A DNA stretch of 64,000 bases from Sarcocystis neurona (GCA_000727475.1 KL647291.1:4115873-4179872), one strand, 5' to 3'. Shown: positions 46,231 through 61,211, counted from the stretch's first letter. Notes: generated from the letters alone by a model not told the origin. Numbers and translations are program-made.

Positions 46231-49200
46231 CTGCAGCAGCAGAAAACAAGCAGCCCCACCCCGTCCACGCCCAACTTCACCTGCCCTTCCCCGCGCACAC
46301 GATTCACGCGGCCATTCACTCGACAGCGGAAAATAGCGGCATTTACACACTTGCACGCAGCTACACGCACCCGCGTATGCGTCCCATGCGCGCGTAGTTG
46401 AAGCACACAGGCACCAGGCGTCAGCTCAGCCTCTACATATATATACCTACGCAGAAACCGACCGGCACATGCCCTACGCAGAGCTGCAATGGACAGTGGA
46501 CTTGTAAGTGTGAAGGAAAGTCCTGCAAGGTAGGAATCTTGCACACATCCTTGTGTCTAGCTGATAACAACCATGCCCCGTACATACCTACACATATGGA
46601 CGCCTGCTGGAGACCCCTGAAGGAACATACACATAGATGTAGATCTTCTGTGGAAGTATATGCAACAACGCTATATATATACATACATGTGTGGATAGAA
46701 GTATACGTAAAACAAGGCAAAGCGTGTCGCCAGTTGCCAGCAGTGAAAAGCAGGAGTACAGAGGGGAGTGGAAACAGAAGCAGCAGCCCAGGTGCAAGCT
46801 GCGGATCTGCTCAACGCGTCCTTCACTGGCCAACGTCGAAGTAGAGCCGGGTGCGCATCTGCGTTATCGCTATATCTCACATGTCTATATTTATGTATAT
46901 TAGTGTAAGACACATAAGGTAGCAGGTATCTCTATCTCAAGAATGAGACGCGCCTCTGCAGCAGCAGCAGCAGCAGAGTAACAGCAGCAGCAGCAGAGAG
47001 TGGCGGCGTATAGTCACTTGGACACGCCCTGTTGCAGGAGAAGCAGTCAGCTGCAGGAGGATGTTGGGGCGGGGGAAGTACCCGTGGCAGCAGCTTACCG
47101 AGAGCGACTTCTGGGATAATCAGAGGCGTAGCCACCGGCTCCGTCGCGGTCGGAGGCGGCGACCTGCTGCTGCTGCCGCTGCTCTTCCACACGGGCTAGC
47201 AACGCTCCGTCACTCGCGAGCATCACAAAGAAGTCGTTGGCCCTCTCCAGCATGTCTAGGGTCTCAACCTGCCACAAACGGGACCGGCAGCAGCAGAGGC
47301 AGAAACAGAGATTGCACATCAGAGGAAATTCTACCTTAGATGTACTCCGGAGGCATTCTCGGGACTTTGGCTGCTTCCCCTCTACCCCACCACACAGTGC
47401 GGCCTCTCAGGGCTGTTGCTGTTGCTGTGGCTGCTGCGACTCTCTCCTTCCCGCGCCTGCTGCCGCTGTTGCTGCTGCTGCGGCTCTGGCTACACAGACT
47501 CTACCGCTGCCGCCGCGGCTACCGCTGCTGCTGTGTGGAGTGGGGGTGGCGGCGCTAGTCACTGCGCAGTCGCCGCTGTCCCTCCTGTGACGGGGCGTTG
47601 CAGTGTTGACGCCAGCGCGACCTTCGCTGCACCTGTCGTTACGGGTGTTTCTTTGCTCGTATTGCTTCACGACGATAAAGGCGCGACGCCTACCTCTCCC
47701 GTAGGATCGCAGACTTCAAGAGTAGTCGGAATTTCATTTTCGTCAAGATAATGACGCACGGCTTCGAGGTCTGCTTCCAGCGTCTCTACGTCTTCTTCAG
47801 AGAAAACGTGGCCGCTGTAGCCGAGCTCCGTGACGAGGGAACACCACGCCTGCAGCAGCAACAGCAGCAGGATCAGAAGCAGCAGGACCAGGGACAGCAA
47901 AAACAGCAGCAGCAAGATAAGCAGCAGCAGGAACACCAACAGCAGGATCACCAGCAGCAGGATCAGCAGCAGCAGCGGATACAGCAGCGCAAATCCGCCA
48001 GTTTTACAGTCAGCAGCGGCAGTCGGCGCAGCGAGACCGCACTTAGCCGCGGCATAAGAGGAAGCAGAAGCAGCAGCAGCAGTGGTGGTGCACCAACACG
48101 GGCAGCAGCAGGAGCAGCGACGACGAAGCAGCAGCTACGCAGCAGAGCAGCAGGGGCAGAATCGCTGCTGCAGAAGGAGCGGCAGCATGGGCTTGCGTAT
48201 AGACGTGTGCCGTGTTCAAGCCACGCGCCGCGACTCCACTTGCAGTGGGTGTTTTATGGACCTCTCCCATTACCTCGCTAAAAAACAATACAAGTCGAGC
48301 ACGCTATACATGTATATATATATATATGTACATGCCCCGACACTTGTGTCCGTCCATAGGAAAATATATACACCCAAGCAAACGCACTACGTATGAGCAC
48401 AAGCTAGAGGAAGAGCTGGACAAGTGTCAACAACCACACTGCTGATAAGTATGCGTACAACTGTACACACACACGCACGCACACATATACGTATATTCAT
48501 AGATTCTTACATATATATATATATACATATGTATATACATATATATAAATATAGTTATACACATGTGTGTATATATAGATATACGCACACACTAGTGGCA
48601 ACACCATATTAGGTGGGTATCGCAGACACGCGTGCCTCGCATCGTTTTTTTATACGACGTGCGGCACGGGGAGCCGGGGAGGGCTGCTGGGCGGAGGGAG
48701 ACTGACGGACATCACCTGAATCAAGCAGCGCATGAAGGCAGCTGCTGCTTCATCTTGAAAGTCTTCCGGAGCGGCAGCGAAGAAGTTTTCCACTGTCTGC
48801 AGAGAAGACGTGCAGGCAAACATACGCATATGTGTACACATATATATATATATATATATGATAGGGAGGGTCACGTCTGCAGACTTGCGTGTGGGCAGAG
48901 AGAGACAGAGAGAACGGTAGCTAATAAACGTCAAGACACGGTGTGTAGTACACATATAGAAGTAAGAAGTTATATAATTCCCCAACCTGTCCGTATGGGC
49001 GTCTATCCAGCAAATGCATACATGTGTAAACACACGTTTGTATAAGGTGTGTATGGGTGCACGCAAGCACACGCCCACGCCGATAAGAACAGGCGACGTA
49101 ATGAAATGCAGACGAGTCCTGGAGCATACACAGAAGCAGCAGGGAGGCTGCATCCCTGGCAGCAGCAGCAGCAGCAAAACAAAATAAGAGCAGCAGCTGC

Positions 49201-52200
49201 GACACGGACATCAGCAGTGGCAGTGGCAGCACCACGGCAAAAATAGCGTTTTCACCGCCAGCGGCACAGCGATTTGCACAGCAATAGCAGCAGCACAGGA
49301 AAAGTCACAGCACCAGATGTAGCAGCGTGGAGAGAAGCAGTCCTCAATCTACCCATACATTGCCTGTCCAAACCTATGCATGTATATCTAGATATATATA
49401 TATACCTATATATATAGATATACATATGTATGTCTATCTATCTATCTATATAAATATATATATTTACATAGATATAAAACTATAGAGAATTATATATTGG
49501 AAACAGGGTTTTGTGTCGCCAAGAGCACATTAGGCAGGCAGGGTTTTCCTTCCTTTTATACTGCTCCTCCACGCGCAGGTGAGAAAGTGAGATGAGAGAG
49601 TGGACACACTTTTACACATTTATACGCATGTCTTATACATGGAGAAACTCCGGTCACACACATATTCGTATATGCCTTTGCACGCGCACGTAGAGTATGC
49701 TAGGCCTCACGAATATTGATATATATGTGTATACGTGTATACCCATACGTACACGTAAATGTATGTTATACTTATATATATACATACAAATATATGCGTG
49801 TATATATATATATACATGTACGGGTAGAGGAATGTACGGGAGACAAGGCGTACGCACTTTCTTGCAATCTTTGTATGAGCACCTAGAGGCTTCGTCCTGT
49901 ATTCTGTTTGCTGTATCCCACTCCCTAGAGGAACTGCACAGATTGACACCCGTGCACCATCCTCGCAGCACTACCCCGAGGATACATATAAAAAAGACAT
50001 CTACGCGTACGTGTAGATATACATACATACATATACGTATACATATATATATATATATATATATACTGCATTGCTGTATCCATATATATATGTCTGTATA
50101 CATATATATATATATATATATATATGTGTGTCTGATCGCGCCTGTGTCGCGCCGTAGAGAATAACAAGTCACCGTTGCTGCTGCGTGTCTGCTGCCTCCT
50201 GAAGCTGCTGTCCGAGTCTGCAGCAGGGAGATCCGTTGCGTATGTGCAGAGATGTGTGGCTGCTATTGGTTCGCTGCCTGCAGTTGCTTGGAGGTCTTCA
50301 TGTGGCAGGGGGCAGTGTTGGCATGCAAGCAGCCGCTGCTGCAGCAACGACGGTCGGCCCCGGTGCAGCAACGGGCCTGAGAGATGCCCGCCTTCCATGA
50401 GAAAGAGAGAGACAGGAAAAGAGAAAGAGAGAGAGAATGAACATGCGCAGTAGGTGCTGCTGCTGCTGCAGCGAGAGTCTGCGTGGCTGCAGACTGCTGC
50501 GGTAGTCAGCTGCTGGGGTTGCTGCTTACATCTGGGAGCGCATCGACAATTTTCTCGAGAGGGTGAGCCGCAAACGGCAGTCCGTCGGCGTACAACTTCT
50601 CGAAGATATCCCCCTGGAGCTCGTAGTAGACGATGTGCACCGCTGCTTCTCTGCATGCGGAGAAATAGCACCACGCAGACACCCACCCCTGCATGCCCAG
50701 GCGTCGGCGCCAGTGCCGACGCACTGCTTCCCGCATGCAACGGACGGGTGGCTGCTTCTCTCGCTGCCACACAGACATGCACGAGGATGTACTGATAGCC
50801 TGTTTTACTGCATGTGTGCATGCGCGCACAGCCGTGGCCGGACACTTTGCCGGACGGATCTCGCGAGGATGCGAGACGGCTCTGCATAAAAAAGACTGCA
50901 GCTTCTACGCGCAAGGCAAGTATTTCTTCGAAGCAGCCGGCAACTGCACCGTCTGCTTCCACTCTGCTCTTCATATCTGCAGGCGCTAGGTCGCCATGTC
51001 ATGTCCATATTCTCTCCCCCCTCTCTATACGTATATACATACATACATATACATACACATATATATGTAGATGCATGTTTGCTTCCACCGGATGCATGCA
51101 CGAGAGTTGCTGCGAGGCAGCAAGAGAGCGGTCTCGGCCCTGCAATGAGCTGCCGCAGCACTTCCCGGCAGACGGCAGCAGCCCCCCGGGAAGGAGAGAC
51201 GCAGGCACCACGGCAGCCAAAACACGCGTGCAAATGCCCGCTACACACGGCGCAGGCACCCGAGAAGGCAGAAGACCAGCAAAGCATGACGTAGTAGTTA
51301 GCCCGCTGGCGCCTTTTTACAGTATCAGTACACCTGTTTCTGCAGAAAAAGAAGCACTTGCAACACAGACGCATGCATAGCAGCTAGCCACAAGAGAGCA
51401 TGGCTTCTTTCTCCCTGTCCGCCCAATGCGCACACACACATACGTATAAAGCCACTGAAGTACACGCAGCTACGCGTATGTACGCGTACGTGCATACACG
51501 CGTACGTATACACGTATATGTATACAAACGTAGAAAGGACGGGACGCGACACTATGGAAAGGACAGCGCGATATACACATATATATATATATATATATGT
51601 GTATATGTAGATAGAGGGAGGAGAGGACACGGAGGGTACAGGACGTCGTGGCGTGTGCAGACGTGATGAGGAAGAGAGTTTTTGTGGGTTTGTAAACAAG
51701 GGAATTTACTCGCAAATTTTGAGCGCAGCTCGACGGAGCTGCTGCCGCATGCGTTCGACGGACTGCTCGAGCAGCACTGCGAGATCTGCGAGTTGCTCGT
51801 CAAGCTGTGCCGCCCGTGCGTGGCCAGCGTCGAAAGCGACAGCATCAGTCTGGCCATCGCTGCTGCTTTTATCGACATTGTCGCTGTGACGCCCGCCGCC
51901 GCGCTCGGCGTGGGTGCTGCTGGCCTCTGCTGCTGCTGCAGTTTCAGAAGCGCGGGAAGAGGAGCCGAGGAAGCGCCGTCGGCGTCCTTGGGACGGCTGG
52001 CTGCTGCTTGCCGCAGGCAGCTGTGCGCCTCGAGTGTCACTGCGGCTCGCTGCCTCGGGGAAGGTGGAAGATATGGACGCACGTTCCGTGTGGTATGTTC
52101 CCGCGTTGGTGGCTCCCGCTGCTGCTGCTGCTGCAGCGGGATTTATCCGAGCCTCCTGCTGCAGCAGCGCGACGATACGCAGGTCCTGCTCATGTCTCTG

Positions 52201-55200
52201 CCTCACGCGTTTTGCGATTTCTGCGGACATTTTCTGCTGCAGCTTCGGGAGCTGCTTCAAGTAAACGTCAATGTTGTGCAAACGTACTAGCCACCGCAGC
52301 ACGCCCCTGCCTTGCTGCGGCTGGTTGCGAGCCGCAGCTGCGCTATTCGCTCCGTGCTTCTGTCGCCTTCTCTGCTGATCTTCCTGTTCCCTTCTCTCCT
52401 CCTCCTCTGCTGCAGCAGCAGTGCCACTGCGCTGTCCTCCCCCAGCGCGACTGCTCGTCTCCTTCGTTGGCAGCTGCCGCTGCTGCTCCTCCCCCCCCCC
52501 CCGCCGCTGCCTCCGGACTGCTGCTGCTGCTCGCGCCGCACCAGCACTTCACAACGCTTCCTCTCTGCTTCCTCTGCCTTCTCCACCTGCAGCAGCAGCA
52601 GCGCTAAGTCCACGCCGATGCGTCTCGCCTGCTGCTGCCGATGCGCCGGCAGCTGCTGCACCGCAGCAGCCACTTTCTCTCCTGCGGTGCCAGTGCCTTT
52701 CGGCGCGTGCCTTCCCTTTTTTGGCAGCAGCGAGGGCACGGACGCCCCACCTCCTGCTGCTGCTGCCTGCACGTCCCAGTGTTCCTGTTCCTCCATGTCG
52801 CCAGCCTCACGCTTCAGCGTCCCCCCGCTACTGCGTCGTGCAGCCGCTCCTGCTGCAGTGCTCCCTCTTTCCGGTTGCCGTGCCTGCTGCTGTTCTGCTG
52901 GCAACGGTGACTTGCTCCTTCCGCGGCGCATGGCCCCCACTGCCCACCCGGCAGCAAATCCAGTCCCAGCTCTTCCTGACCGACTTTTCTCGGCTGCTCC
53001 TTCTCGTTCATGTGTTGCTGCTGCTGGCCGTCTTCCTCCGCCAGGAACACTGCTGCTACGATCTTCGCCCAGTGCGGTCCTGCTCTTGCTGCGGCCTCTC
53101 TGCTGCTCCTCACCTCCCCACAGGGAAACTACCGGTCCAAGACGCGGCCACCTGCGTACAGCGTACACTCCTAGATCCTTCGTTCACTTCTTTATAATAA
53201 CATAACGACAACCAGCTATACACATAGACGCGCTATACACACGCAGATGAAAGCACCTACACACGCATACATATATGTGTAGAGGGCAGGAAGTACAGGC
53301 ACGCCAGGAGACGGCCACAGACGCCTGCGTGACTGCGTAGACTCTCGTCACGTAGAAGAGCCACACATATCTGCTGCATGCGTCTCCACATGGACAGACG
53401 CTTGTCGACAGATACTGACTGATCAGATTGGAGACAGACACAGAGACACAGACAGACTGAAGAAGAGAGACACAAATCGGAAGGAAGAGAAAAAAAGAAA
53501 TACACAGAGAGGTTGGTTCACAGAGAAAGGCAGACTGAAGAAGAGATAAATAGAGGGACGAAGAGAACGGAAAAGTGCCGATAGATAGAGGGGGATATAG
53601 GGACGTAGGTATACACAGAGAAAGACAGAGCGAAAGCCAGAGAGATAGGGAGAGGCACACAGAGCAGCAGGTACAGAGAGATGGAGAAATTTTTGACAAG
53701 CAGACAAAGCGAGGAATACACAAGCACAATAAACCTGGGCAGATACACCCACGGATTCAAATACACCCCGACTGCCACAAGAAACTACTTCTTAGGTGAC
53801 GACAAGCACACATGCACACACACGCATACACCAATATATATGTGTATGTAGGTAGATATTTTTACGAGTGTGTCTGTGTGCAACATATATATATATGCGG
53901 GTCCACTTTTGGCAGAACGATAGGGAGTCAGATGCGAGTAGACATCCCTCTTCGCGCACAACAGCTTCTCATCATGTCTACTCGTGCATGCGTCATGCAC
54001 GCTGGCCTCTGAATCGCAACCAGATACAAAGCGCACGTGCTTGCGGATACGTCACTTCCTCTCCACTGATACAAAAAACGAACACATCCCAAGTGTGGAA
54101 GTCTTCTTCAGCCTCTCTGCACTCCCTCACATTGATACTGGCGTATACAAAGCTATGTACGTACGTCTGCACTGCTTACCGCGTGTATCTATATAGGTGT
54201 ACACACAAAGAGATGCATATATATATATATATATATTGTAAACATGTCGTTTATATAGGTGTATTTACATGTATACGCATACATATATATATGTTACAAA
54301 CGTATGTGTCTCTTTAGGTGTGTACACCCTGTATCTATATAGATGTACATATATATATATATATATGTGCATATATTTATATTGCGTGTATCTGGTCTGA
54401 TGTATAGACATAGGTGTATCTCTCCCCCTTTACGTATATACATATATATTATAAACATATGGTGTGCCTATATAGGCGCATATGCCATGTATATATAGAT
54501 GTATACATATATATATATATACATATACACTGAAAGTATGAATATACCGTGTGTCAATAGCAATGTATACGTGTACATATATATATATATATATACATAT
54601 ATTGTAAACATATGCTGTATGTATATAGGCGTAACTATTTATGTGTGTAGTAGCCTCACTTCATAGACATCTTCCACGAGCTTCTTGTGGTGTCGGCTGC
54701 GTCTGTGTCTCCCCAGAACGCGGCGAAGTGGAGCAGCGCAGCCTCTCGTAGAGCCGCGCGTCCTTCCGGTTTGAGCAGCAGCAGGAAGTTTTTAAGCTGC
54801 CGCTGCTCCGCAGCCAGCAGAGGTACCAAGTACTCCTGTTGCTGGTGCTGTCGCTGCTGCTGCTGCTCTCCTTCGTGCTGCGTTTTTGCTGCTCCTGTGG
54901 CGACCGACTGGGAGGCGGCCGGCGGCGGTACGCAGCAGGACCAAGTGCTGCTGACAAACAGGAAAAAGCTCTGAAGAAACTGCAACAGGGCAGGGAGCAC
55001 CCTGAAGACAGCAGCACCCCACGGCAGGCGAGCCTCAGCAATACACGCGCAGCAGCAGAGCAGAAGAACGAGAACGACAGGCAGAAGAAGCCCTACAGCT
55101 GCTGCTGCGCAACAGCACATTACGCGGAGGAGCACTACACACATAGCAGCTACACGCACGTGGCGACGAAAGGCAGAGATCTACAGCGTCGATATTTGCC

Positions 55201-58200
55201 ACCCCCCACAAAAGGGTACACGCCCCGCAGTAGGCCAGGGTCGCGGCACCAGCCAGAACACGAACGCGCGAAGCAGCACGGCAGGAACACCGCCATCGAA
55301 ATTGCCTGCAGCGGCGTGGCAGTAGAAACGAAGCGGACGGCGCAGCAGCAGCGCACCGGCAGCAGAAATCAACCGGGGGACGCGACACAGCAGCGCAGAA
55401 GAACTGTCGTCTGTATACCAGAAGAAGACACAAGCGCGGCAGCACAGCAGCGGCGCCACCTGCGAGAAACGCGAACGCAGCATCTGCTGCAGCAGCAAGC
55501 GCGCTATCAACAGCCTAAGGACATGGGAGCGAGCCACGCGCATATAGACTCGCATGCATTCGTACATAGCTGTGTACCTGGACGCATGCATTACTTCTAC
55601 GTACACGGCTTCTCCTACTTCTATACGCAGCAACTCGTACAATCCATCACCCCCCGTCCAAGCATATCTGGGAAGCTCTCTTCTCACAGATATATCTATA
55701 TTTACAGGGAGACAGAGAGAGGGAAAGAGACATAGAGAAAGACACATATATACATATACACATATATTTATATATATGTATATATACACACATATAGAGA
55801 GAGACAGAGAAACCGAGACATATATGTATATATATATAGAGAGAGAGAGAGAGAGATAGATAGACAGATGGATAGATATACGCAGATATCTTCGTATATA
55901 CATATACGTACTAATATCTTCACACTGCTGTATTCACACTTCCACATTTCTCCCGGCTTTTTTCCCGTCCTGCTACGTCTCGGTACTCCGTCGGAAGGGG
56001 GCCTACCAGTCCACAGGTGCAGGAGACTCGAGCACTGCTGCTGCAGTATTGCAGACAAGATGCCAGCTGTCAGCTGCACGTTCGCTGTAGCAGCAAGTAG
56101 GAGGATTCAGCGGGACGAACGCTTCGCTGCTTATACAAGTCTGCAGCATCTGCGTGACTTCCCTCAACCGCAGCGAGAGAGAAGAAAGAAACGCCGGGGC
56201 GAGGGGATTCAGCAGTGCCGGCGTGGCCAGCGGCGGCAGGAAGGTCGCGCGGCTTGCCGCCACCTGAAGAAGCAGCAGCCACGCAGCAGCAGCAGCAGTG
56301 GCAGAGGAGGCGCCAGAGGGCGACAACAGCAGCGGCAAGACTGCACAGAAAGGAGAAACAGCAGCAATAGCAGAAGAGGCAGCCGCCCCACAGCAGCAGC
56401 TGCAGCAGAATACGCAGCAGCACCAGCACCAGCGGCGGCCGCCCGAGCAGACAAAAGGCAGCAGTAAGCATGGAGGAACAGTACGCACAAGTACCCGTGG
56501 AGGAACCCTACAAACATATATGTATATATATGTGTGGCACTGGCACTGAAGAATGCGCATGCATGCATATATATATATATATATTCCATATGTGGGTAGT
56601 TGGAAAAGAACTAATATATTAGTGTCTCTGTATGTAGAGCACGTGGACGTCCCTATATATACATATGTAGATAGTAAGTATGTCAAGAAAAAGAGACGAA
56701 GAGAGAGGAGAGCAACAGAATGACGTAGACAAAGACAGACCCAACTGCACTGATGAATATGGATAGAGAATGGCAGAGATAGATATCCGCATGGACAGGT
56801 AGATAATATAAAGAAACAGAGATATATTTATAGACAGATCCACAGACGTACAGAAAGAGAGAGATACGAATATGTGGAAATAGGTATGTAGGCATATATA
56901 CACGTAGGCAGATACAGAGATAGAGAGACAGGTGTCCACATATATAGAAGTACAGATAAAATTGATATGTACGACTACCAATAGAGGAGTACAGTTATAG
57001 AGGAATGCCTGAGTTAAGAAGCGAGTAAGTACTTCTTGTGTGAGATTTTCGAAGCCGTGGAGGGCAGAGATAAGCTTCGCTGTCGCTTTAGGCGGTAGAA
57101 GCTCTGCGTCTCCTTTGTCTCCCGTCCACACGGCAGTTTTGAGCAGCAGCGCGAGGGCCGCAGCAAGCAGCAGCCGGGTATTTGAAAGAACGAGGAAGGC
57201 GTGTTCGCCAGGCAGCGGCAGCAGCTGCGAGAAGACTGCCGAGTACAGCAGCAGCTCTGCCCGCACGTGCTCCAGCAGTCCCTGGCAACCTGCAGCGAGT
57301 TGTCCCACCAGCGCTTCCTGCTCCTGCTCCACCTGCTGCAGCAGCTCCTTCGGGACAGGCTCGTCCGTCGTCGCTTTCCACACACGCACCCTTTCCGAGT
57401 GCTCCAGCAGCATCCCGCCACCTGCCGCTGCTGTCACGGGGCTGCTGCTGCTGCTCCTGCCAACGTCGCCTCCGCCGATGGTCGCAGTCCGAGGAGACAC
57501 CCCCGCAAAGGAACGCGAGAGACGGCGAAGACAAGCGGGACCGAGACGGGGACGCCTGGCCTGCAGCAGCGCGTCGAGCTGGCCAGGTCGCAGCAGCTGC
57601 AGCAGAGCGCCGCCCAGCTCACGCCCAGCAGCAGCAGCAAGAGACTGGTACAAGAAGCTGCGAAGCAGATCTTCTGCAAGTGTGGGGCCGCGAAGCGCAA
57701 CAGACAAGCGAAATTCTGTGCACCAGTTGCTGTTACTCTTCCACGCCTCCTTGCCCCGCCTTCTTCGTTCTTCTGCCGCAGTTGTCCCTCTCCTGCGTCT
57801 GCGACCCCCCGCGGCAATCAACGCTGCTGCTGCTGCTTCAACTCGCGCTAGCCCACTTCCCTTTCCACCCGCCTCCTCCTCCTCTTCTTTTTCGTCTTCC
57901 TCCTCTTCGCTAACGCGCGAGAAAAGGTTCGTGCCTCCGCGGGGTCGCGGCCGTCCTTCTCGAACCGGCGACGGGTCAGACTCGGACGAAAGAGAGGAAT
58001 AAAACTCCATAACGTCTGCTGCTGAGTATCCTGCTGTTTCACGTCTACTTGCTGCTCTTGAGAGGCCCATGGTGCTGCGCCGGCCACCGCGCCAGCCGTC
58101 AAGTCTCAGGTCCTCGACGGCAGCAAGCAACAGACGCTGCCCTGACGCGCAGCGTTTGCTTCCCTCGTATCCTCCTGTGGCTGCGGGTGCTGGCCCCTCC

Positions 58201-61169
58201 CTCCCTCCTGCTGCAGCGTCCCCACCAGCAGCAGCAGCAGCACTGTCGCCGCCGCCAGCGCCAGGTCGGAAGGATATTGTAAAGCTGTCTTCGTCGAAAC
58301 CTGTTGCAGCCCCTGCCTCGCTGCCGCGAAGCGCAGCAGCGAACCTTGTGCTTTCTTCCCCTGGCGCTGCCGACGCTCTGCTGCTGCCTCGGAAGCCGCG
58401 CTCGTGCAGCAGCTGCTGCACACGCCGCCCCACACGCCTTTGCCAGGTCTCAAAGGCGTAGGCATCGACCAAGTCCCCCCCCATCTGCTGGTGCTCCTGA
58501 GACTCGGCCGCAGGTCTTCCAGAAGCACCAATTTCTTCTCTCCTCGCTGTCCTCGGCGCGCCCTCTGTCACCCACGGGGAAAATAGCAGCAGGAGAAGTG
58601 TAGGGGCCACGCAGCCGCAGCAGCAGCAGGAGCAGAAGCGGGTCACGAGGCAAACATACGTGCAGCGGCCTCAGCATATAGGCGCGATGAGAATTGCAAC
58701 AGCAACAGCAGGAGGCGGAGGCAGCAGCAGAAGGACCAACTGATGTGGCAGCAGACGCCGTGGCGCATCACTGAAGGAGGGGAACCCCAGGAAGAAATAC
58801 AGCAGCAGCGGGAAGAACGGCGGCACACGGGCAGGTACATGTGCAGCAGAATAACAACAGCAGCTCTATGTGGGAGAGGGTCCTGTGCGCGACCAGCGGC
58901 AGCAGAACAGTTTCAAGATTGATAGGAAGACGTCGACACGCAGGAGCAGCAGCAACAGCAGGAGCAGCAACAGCAGGAGCAGCAACAGCAGGAGCAGCAA
59001 CAGCAGGAGCAGCAACAGCAGGAGCAGCAACAGCGGAAGCAGCAACAGCAGGAGCAGCAACAGCAGGAACAGCAACAGAAGGAGCAGCAACAGCAGGAGC
59101 AGCAACAGCAGGAGCAGCAACAGCAGGAACAGCAACAGCACAAGCAGCACCAGCAGCAGCAGCAGCACCAGCACCATCCCCCACCAAACAGCCGCCACAG
59201 CAGTGGCAGCAGCAGTAGAAGCATGCCCCCTTCCCCTCCGCGCGACGCCGCAACAGCAGCGGACACCGAGGAAGTGTCACAGCAGCAGCTGCTGCAGACT
59301 AGGGGGGAAACGCAAGAGATGGGCGGCCCTCCAGCGACAGCTCACTTGGGAAAACATCTCACAAGAAAGGAAGCAGAGGCAGCAGCGCGGAGAAGGAAGC
59401 AGCATGCAGACGCGCCTACACCAGCGTCGAGCACCAGCATCCCCGCTGGCCTAACAGCAGCAGTCCCAACCCGGTTGCAGAGAGGAAACGTCCGAGAAGA
59501 CCCAGGCGGCAGCACCAACCGCTGCAAATCTCTTCTATCTTAGCAGCAGCAGCAGGAGGAGGAGCTCAGCCTTACTCTCACAAGCAGCAGTGGTAGTATA
59601 GCCACAGATGCGACGTAAACAAGCCCTTTGCTGGAAGCTGTGCGCGTACAAGCGTCGCAACCCTACACGAGTGCGACTATATTGCACCTCATTCACACGA
59701 ATGGGTCTATAGATGTACATATATTGTATGTGTTCACACCTATGTATGTGGATCTATACTTATATATATGTAGAAATTTGCGTATAATACGTATGTGTGT
59801 ATATACACGTGTATGTACTACGTTATACTGCATTAAATGGCTGCTCCGCTTCTGTTTTGAAAACAGACATGAAATGATAGTACAGCTCAAAGGGCAGCTG
59901 GATCGATCTAAAGTATATACATATATGCACGTATATATATGTAAAGACGCAGAGGCATTTATGTGTACATAATACCTTATATATATATATATGTATGTAT
60001 GCTTATTTATAGATACAACTATACATATATATGTATATGTTGTCACTTTGAGTCGGTGCACCTCCACAGTGACAAGTCCCCATTTCGAATGTAGACAAAC
60101 AGATTTGCTACTGAAATAACATATATATATGTGAGAACATATTACACAGATATATACGTGCATATATAAATATATTATTACATACGTATGTAAAAGACTG
60201 CACTTCGCCGGGTATACGGATGCATTTTCGTGATACACGTGTGTGTGTCTCTCTCTCTGTACATCTTGGAGGATATTGCCACGCCTTTCAAATCCCTACA
60301 AAAGTGCACACACATACATGTATACATGTATATACACATATAAAATACTTGTCTACCTGGGAAAGTCTTGGGGCCGGGAAGTCGCGGGGGGACCAGCAGC
60401 AGCAGAAGGAGGACGGTCTTCCATATACGAGCAGCGTCAAGAAGGACGTCGGGCTCGAAGTAGCGCGGGTAATTCTGCAGCTGCTGCTGCAGTATCAGCA
60501 GAAAGAGGCTGGCGAGAATTTGCGTTGCTGCCGCTTCCTGCTGCTGCAGTTCTACTCGAGACGGCAGCGCAGGAGAAAGGCAGTAGCACTGCAGCAAGCC
60601 GCTGTCCACAGAGTACCGCAGAGAAGCTGACCAACAGCAGCAGCAGGAGCAGCCACAGCAAAAAAACAGAGACACCAACACAAGAAAAAACACGTGCATC
60701 CTGGCTGTCGCTTTCTCTGCACTCCGCATGGGACGAACACCTGCGTCTACCCAGGAGTATGTACATATATATATACATATATAGATAGATAGATATATAT
60801 AGAGAGAGAGACAGACAGACGGTTAGAGACAGAGACAGGGAGATATACATATAAGAATATATATACGTGTATAGACAGAGAGAGAGACAGCATTCAGTGT
60901 GCGTAGTGTGTGAATGCATATGAAGATACCCATATATAGAGGGAGGTTCACATACATATATATATAAACATATAGGGAGAGAGAGAGGTTTACACATAAG
61001 TGTACGTATATATATATATATATATATACAGAGAGAGAGCACTCGATGTACATAATATGTAATATGCATTAATATGTAAATGCATATAAATATATATATC
61101 CATACATATATATATGTATGTGTAGAGAAAGAGAAATAGGTGTACGTGTACATATACCTACATATATAC

Positions 61170-61211
<42 letters not shown>

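Larger units (their letters stand above)
58565..60356. repeat. Gene B intron 2
   Basis: Contains the 15-bp minisatellite and the plus-strand Gln-rich frame (separate entries). TA-rich satellite at 59700-60190, with (TA)n at 59975-59992 and 60120-60130. Confidence 0.55.

Noticed and set aside
52312..53205. 297- and 258-codon plus-strand ORFs opposite gene B exon 6
   Set aside because: Cys/Ser/Pro/Leu-rich antisense shadows of a CAG-rich exon. The minus frame has phase-consistent splice sites and family motifs.
57040..58002. 320-codon plus-strand ORF opposite exon 3 of gene B
   Set aside because: Antisense shadow. The minus-strand reading has ordered helices and interlocking phases.
58768..59280. 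170-codon minus ORF with (VAAPA)n repeat, in gene B orientation
   Set aside because: Encoded by the 15-bp minisatellite. Exons 2 and 3 of gene B join in phase without it.
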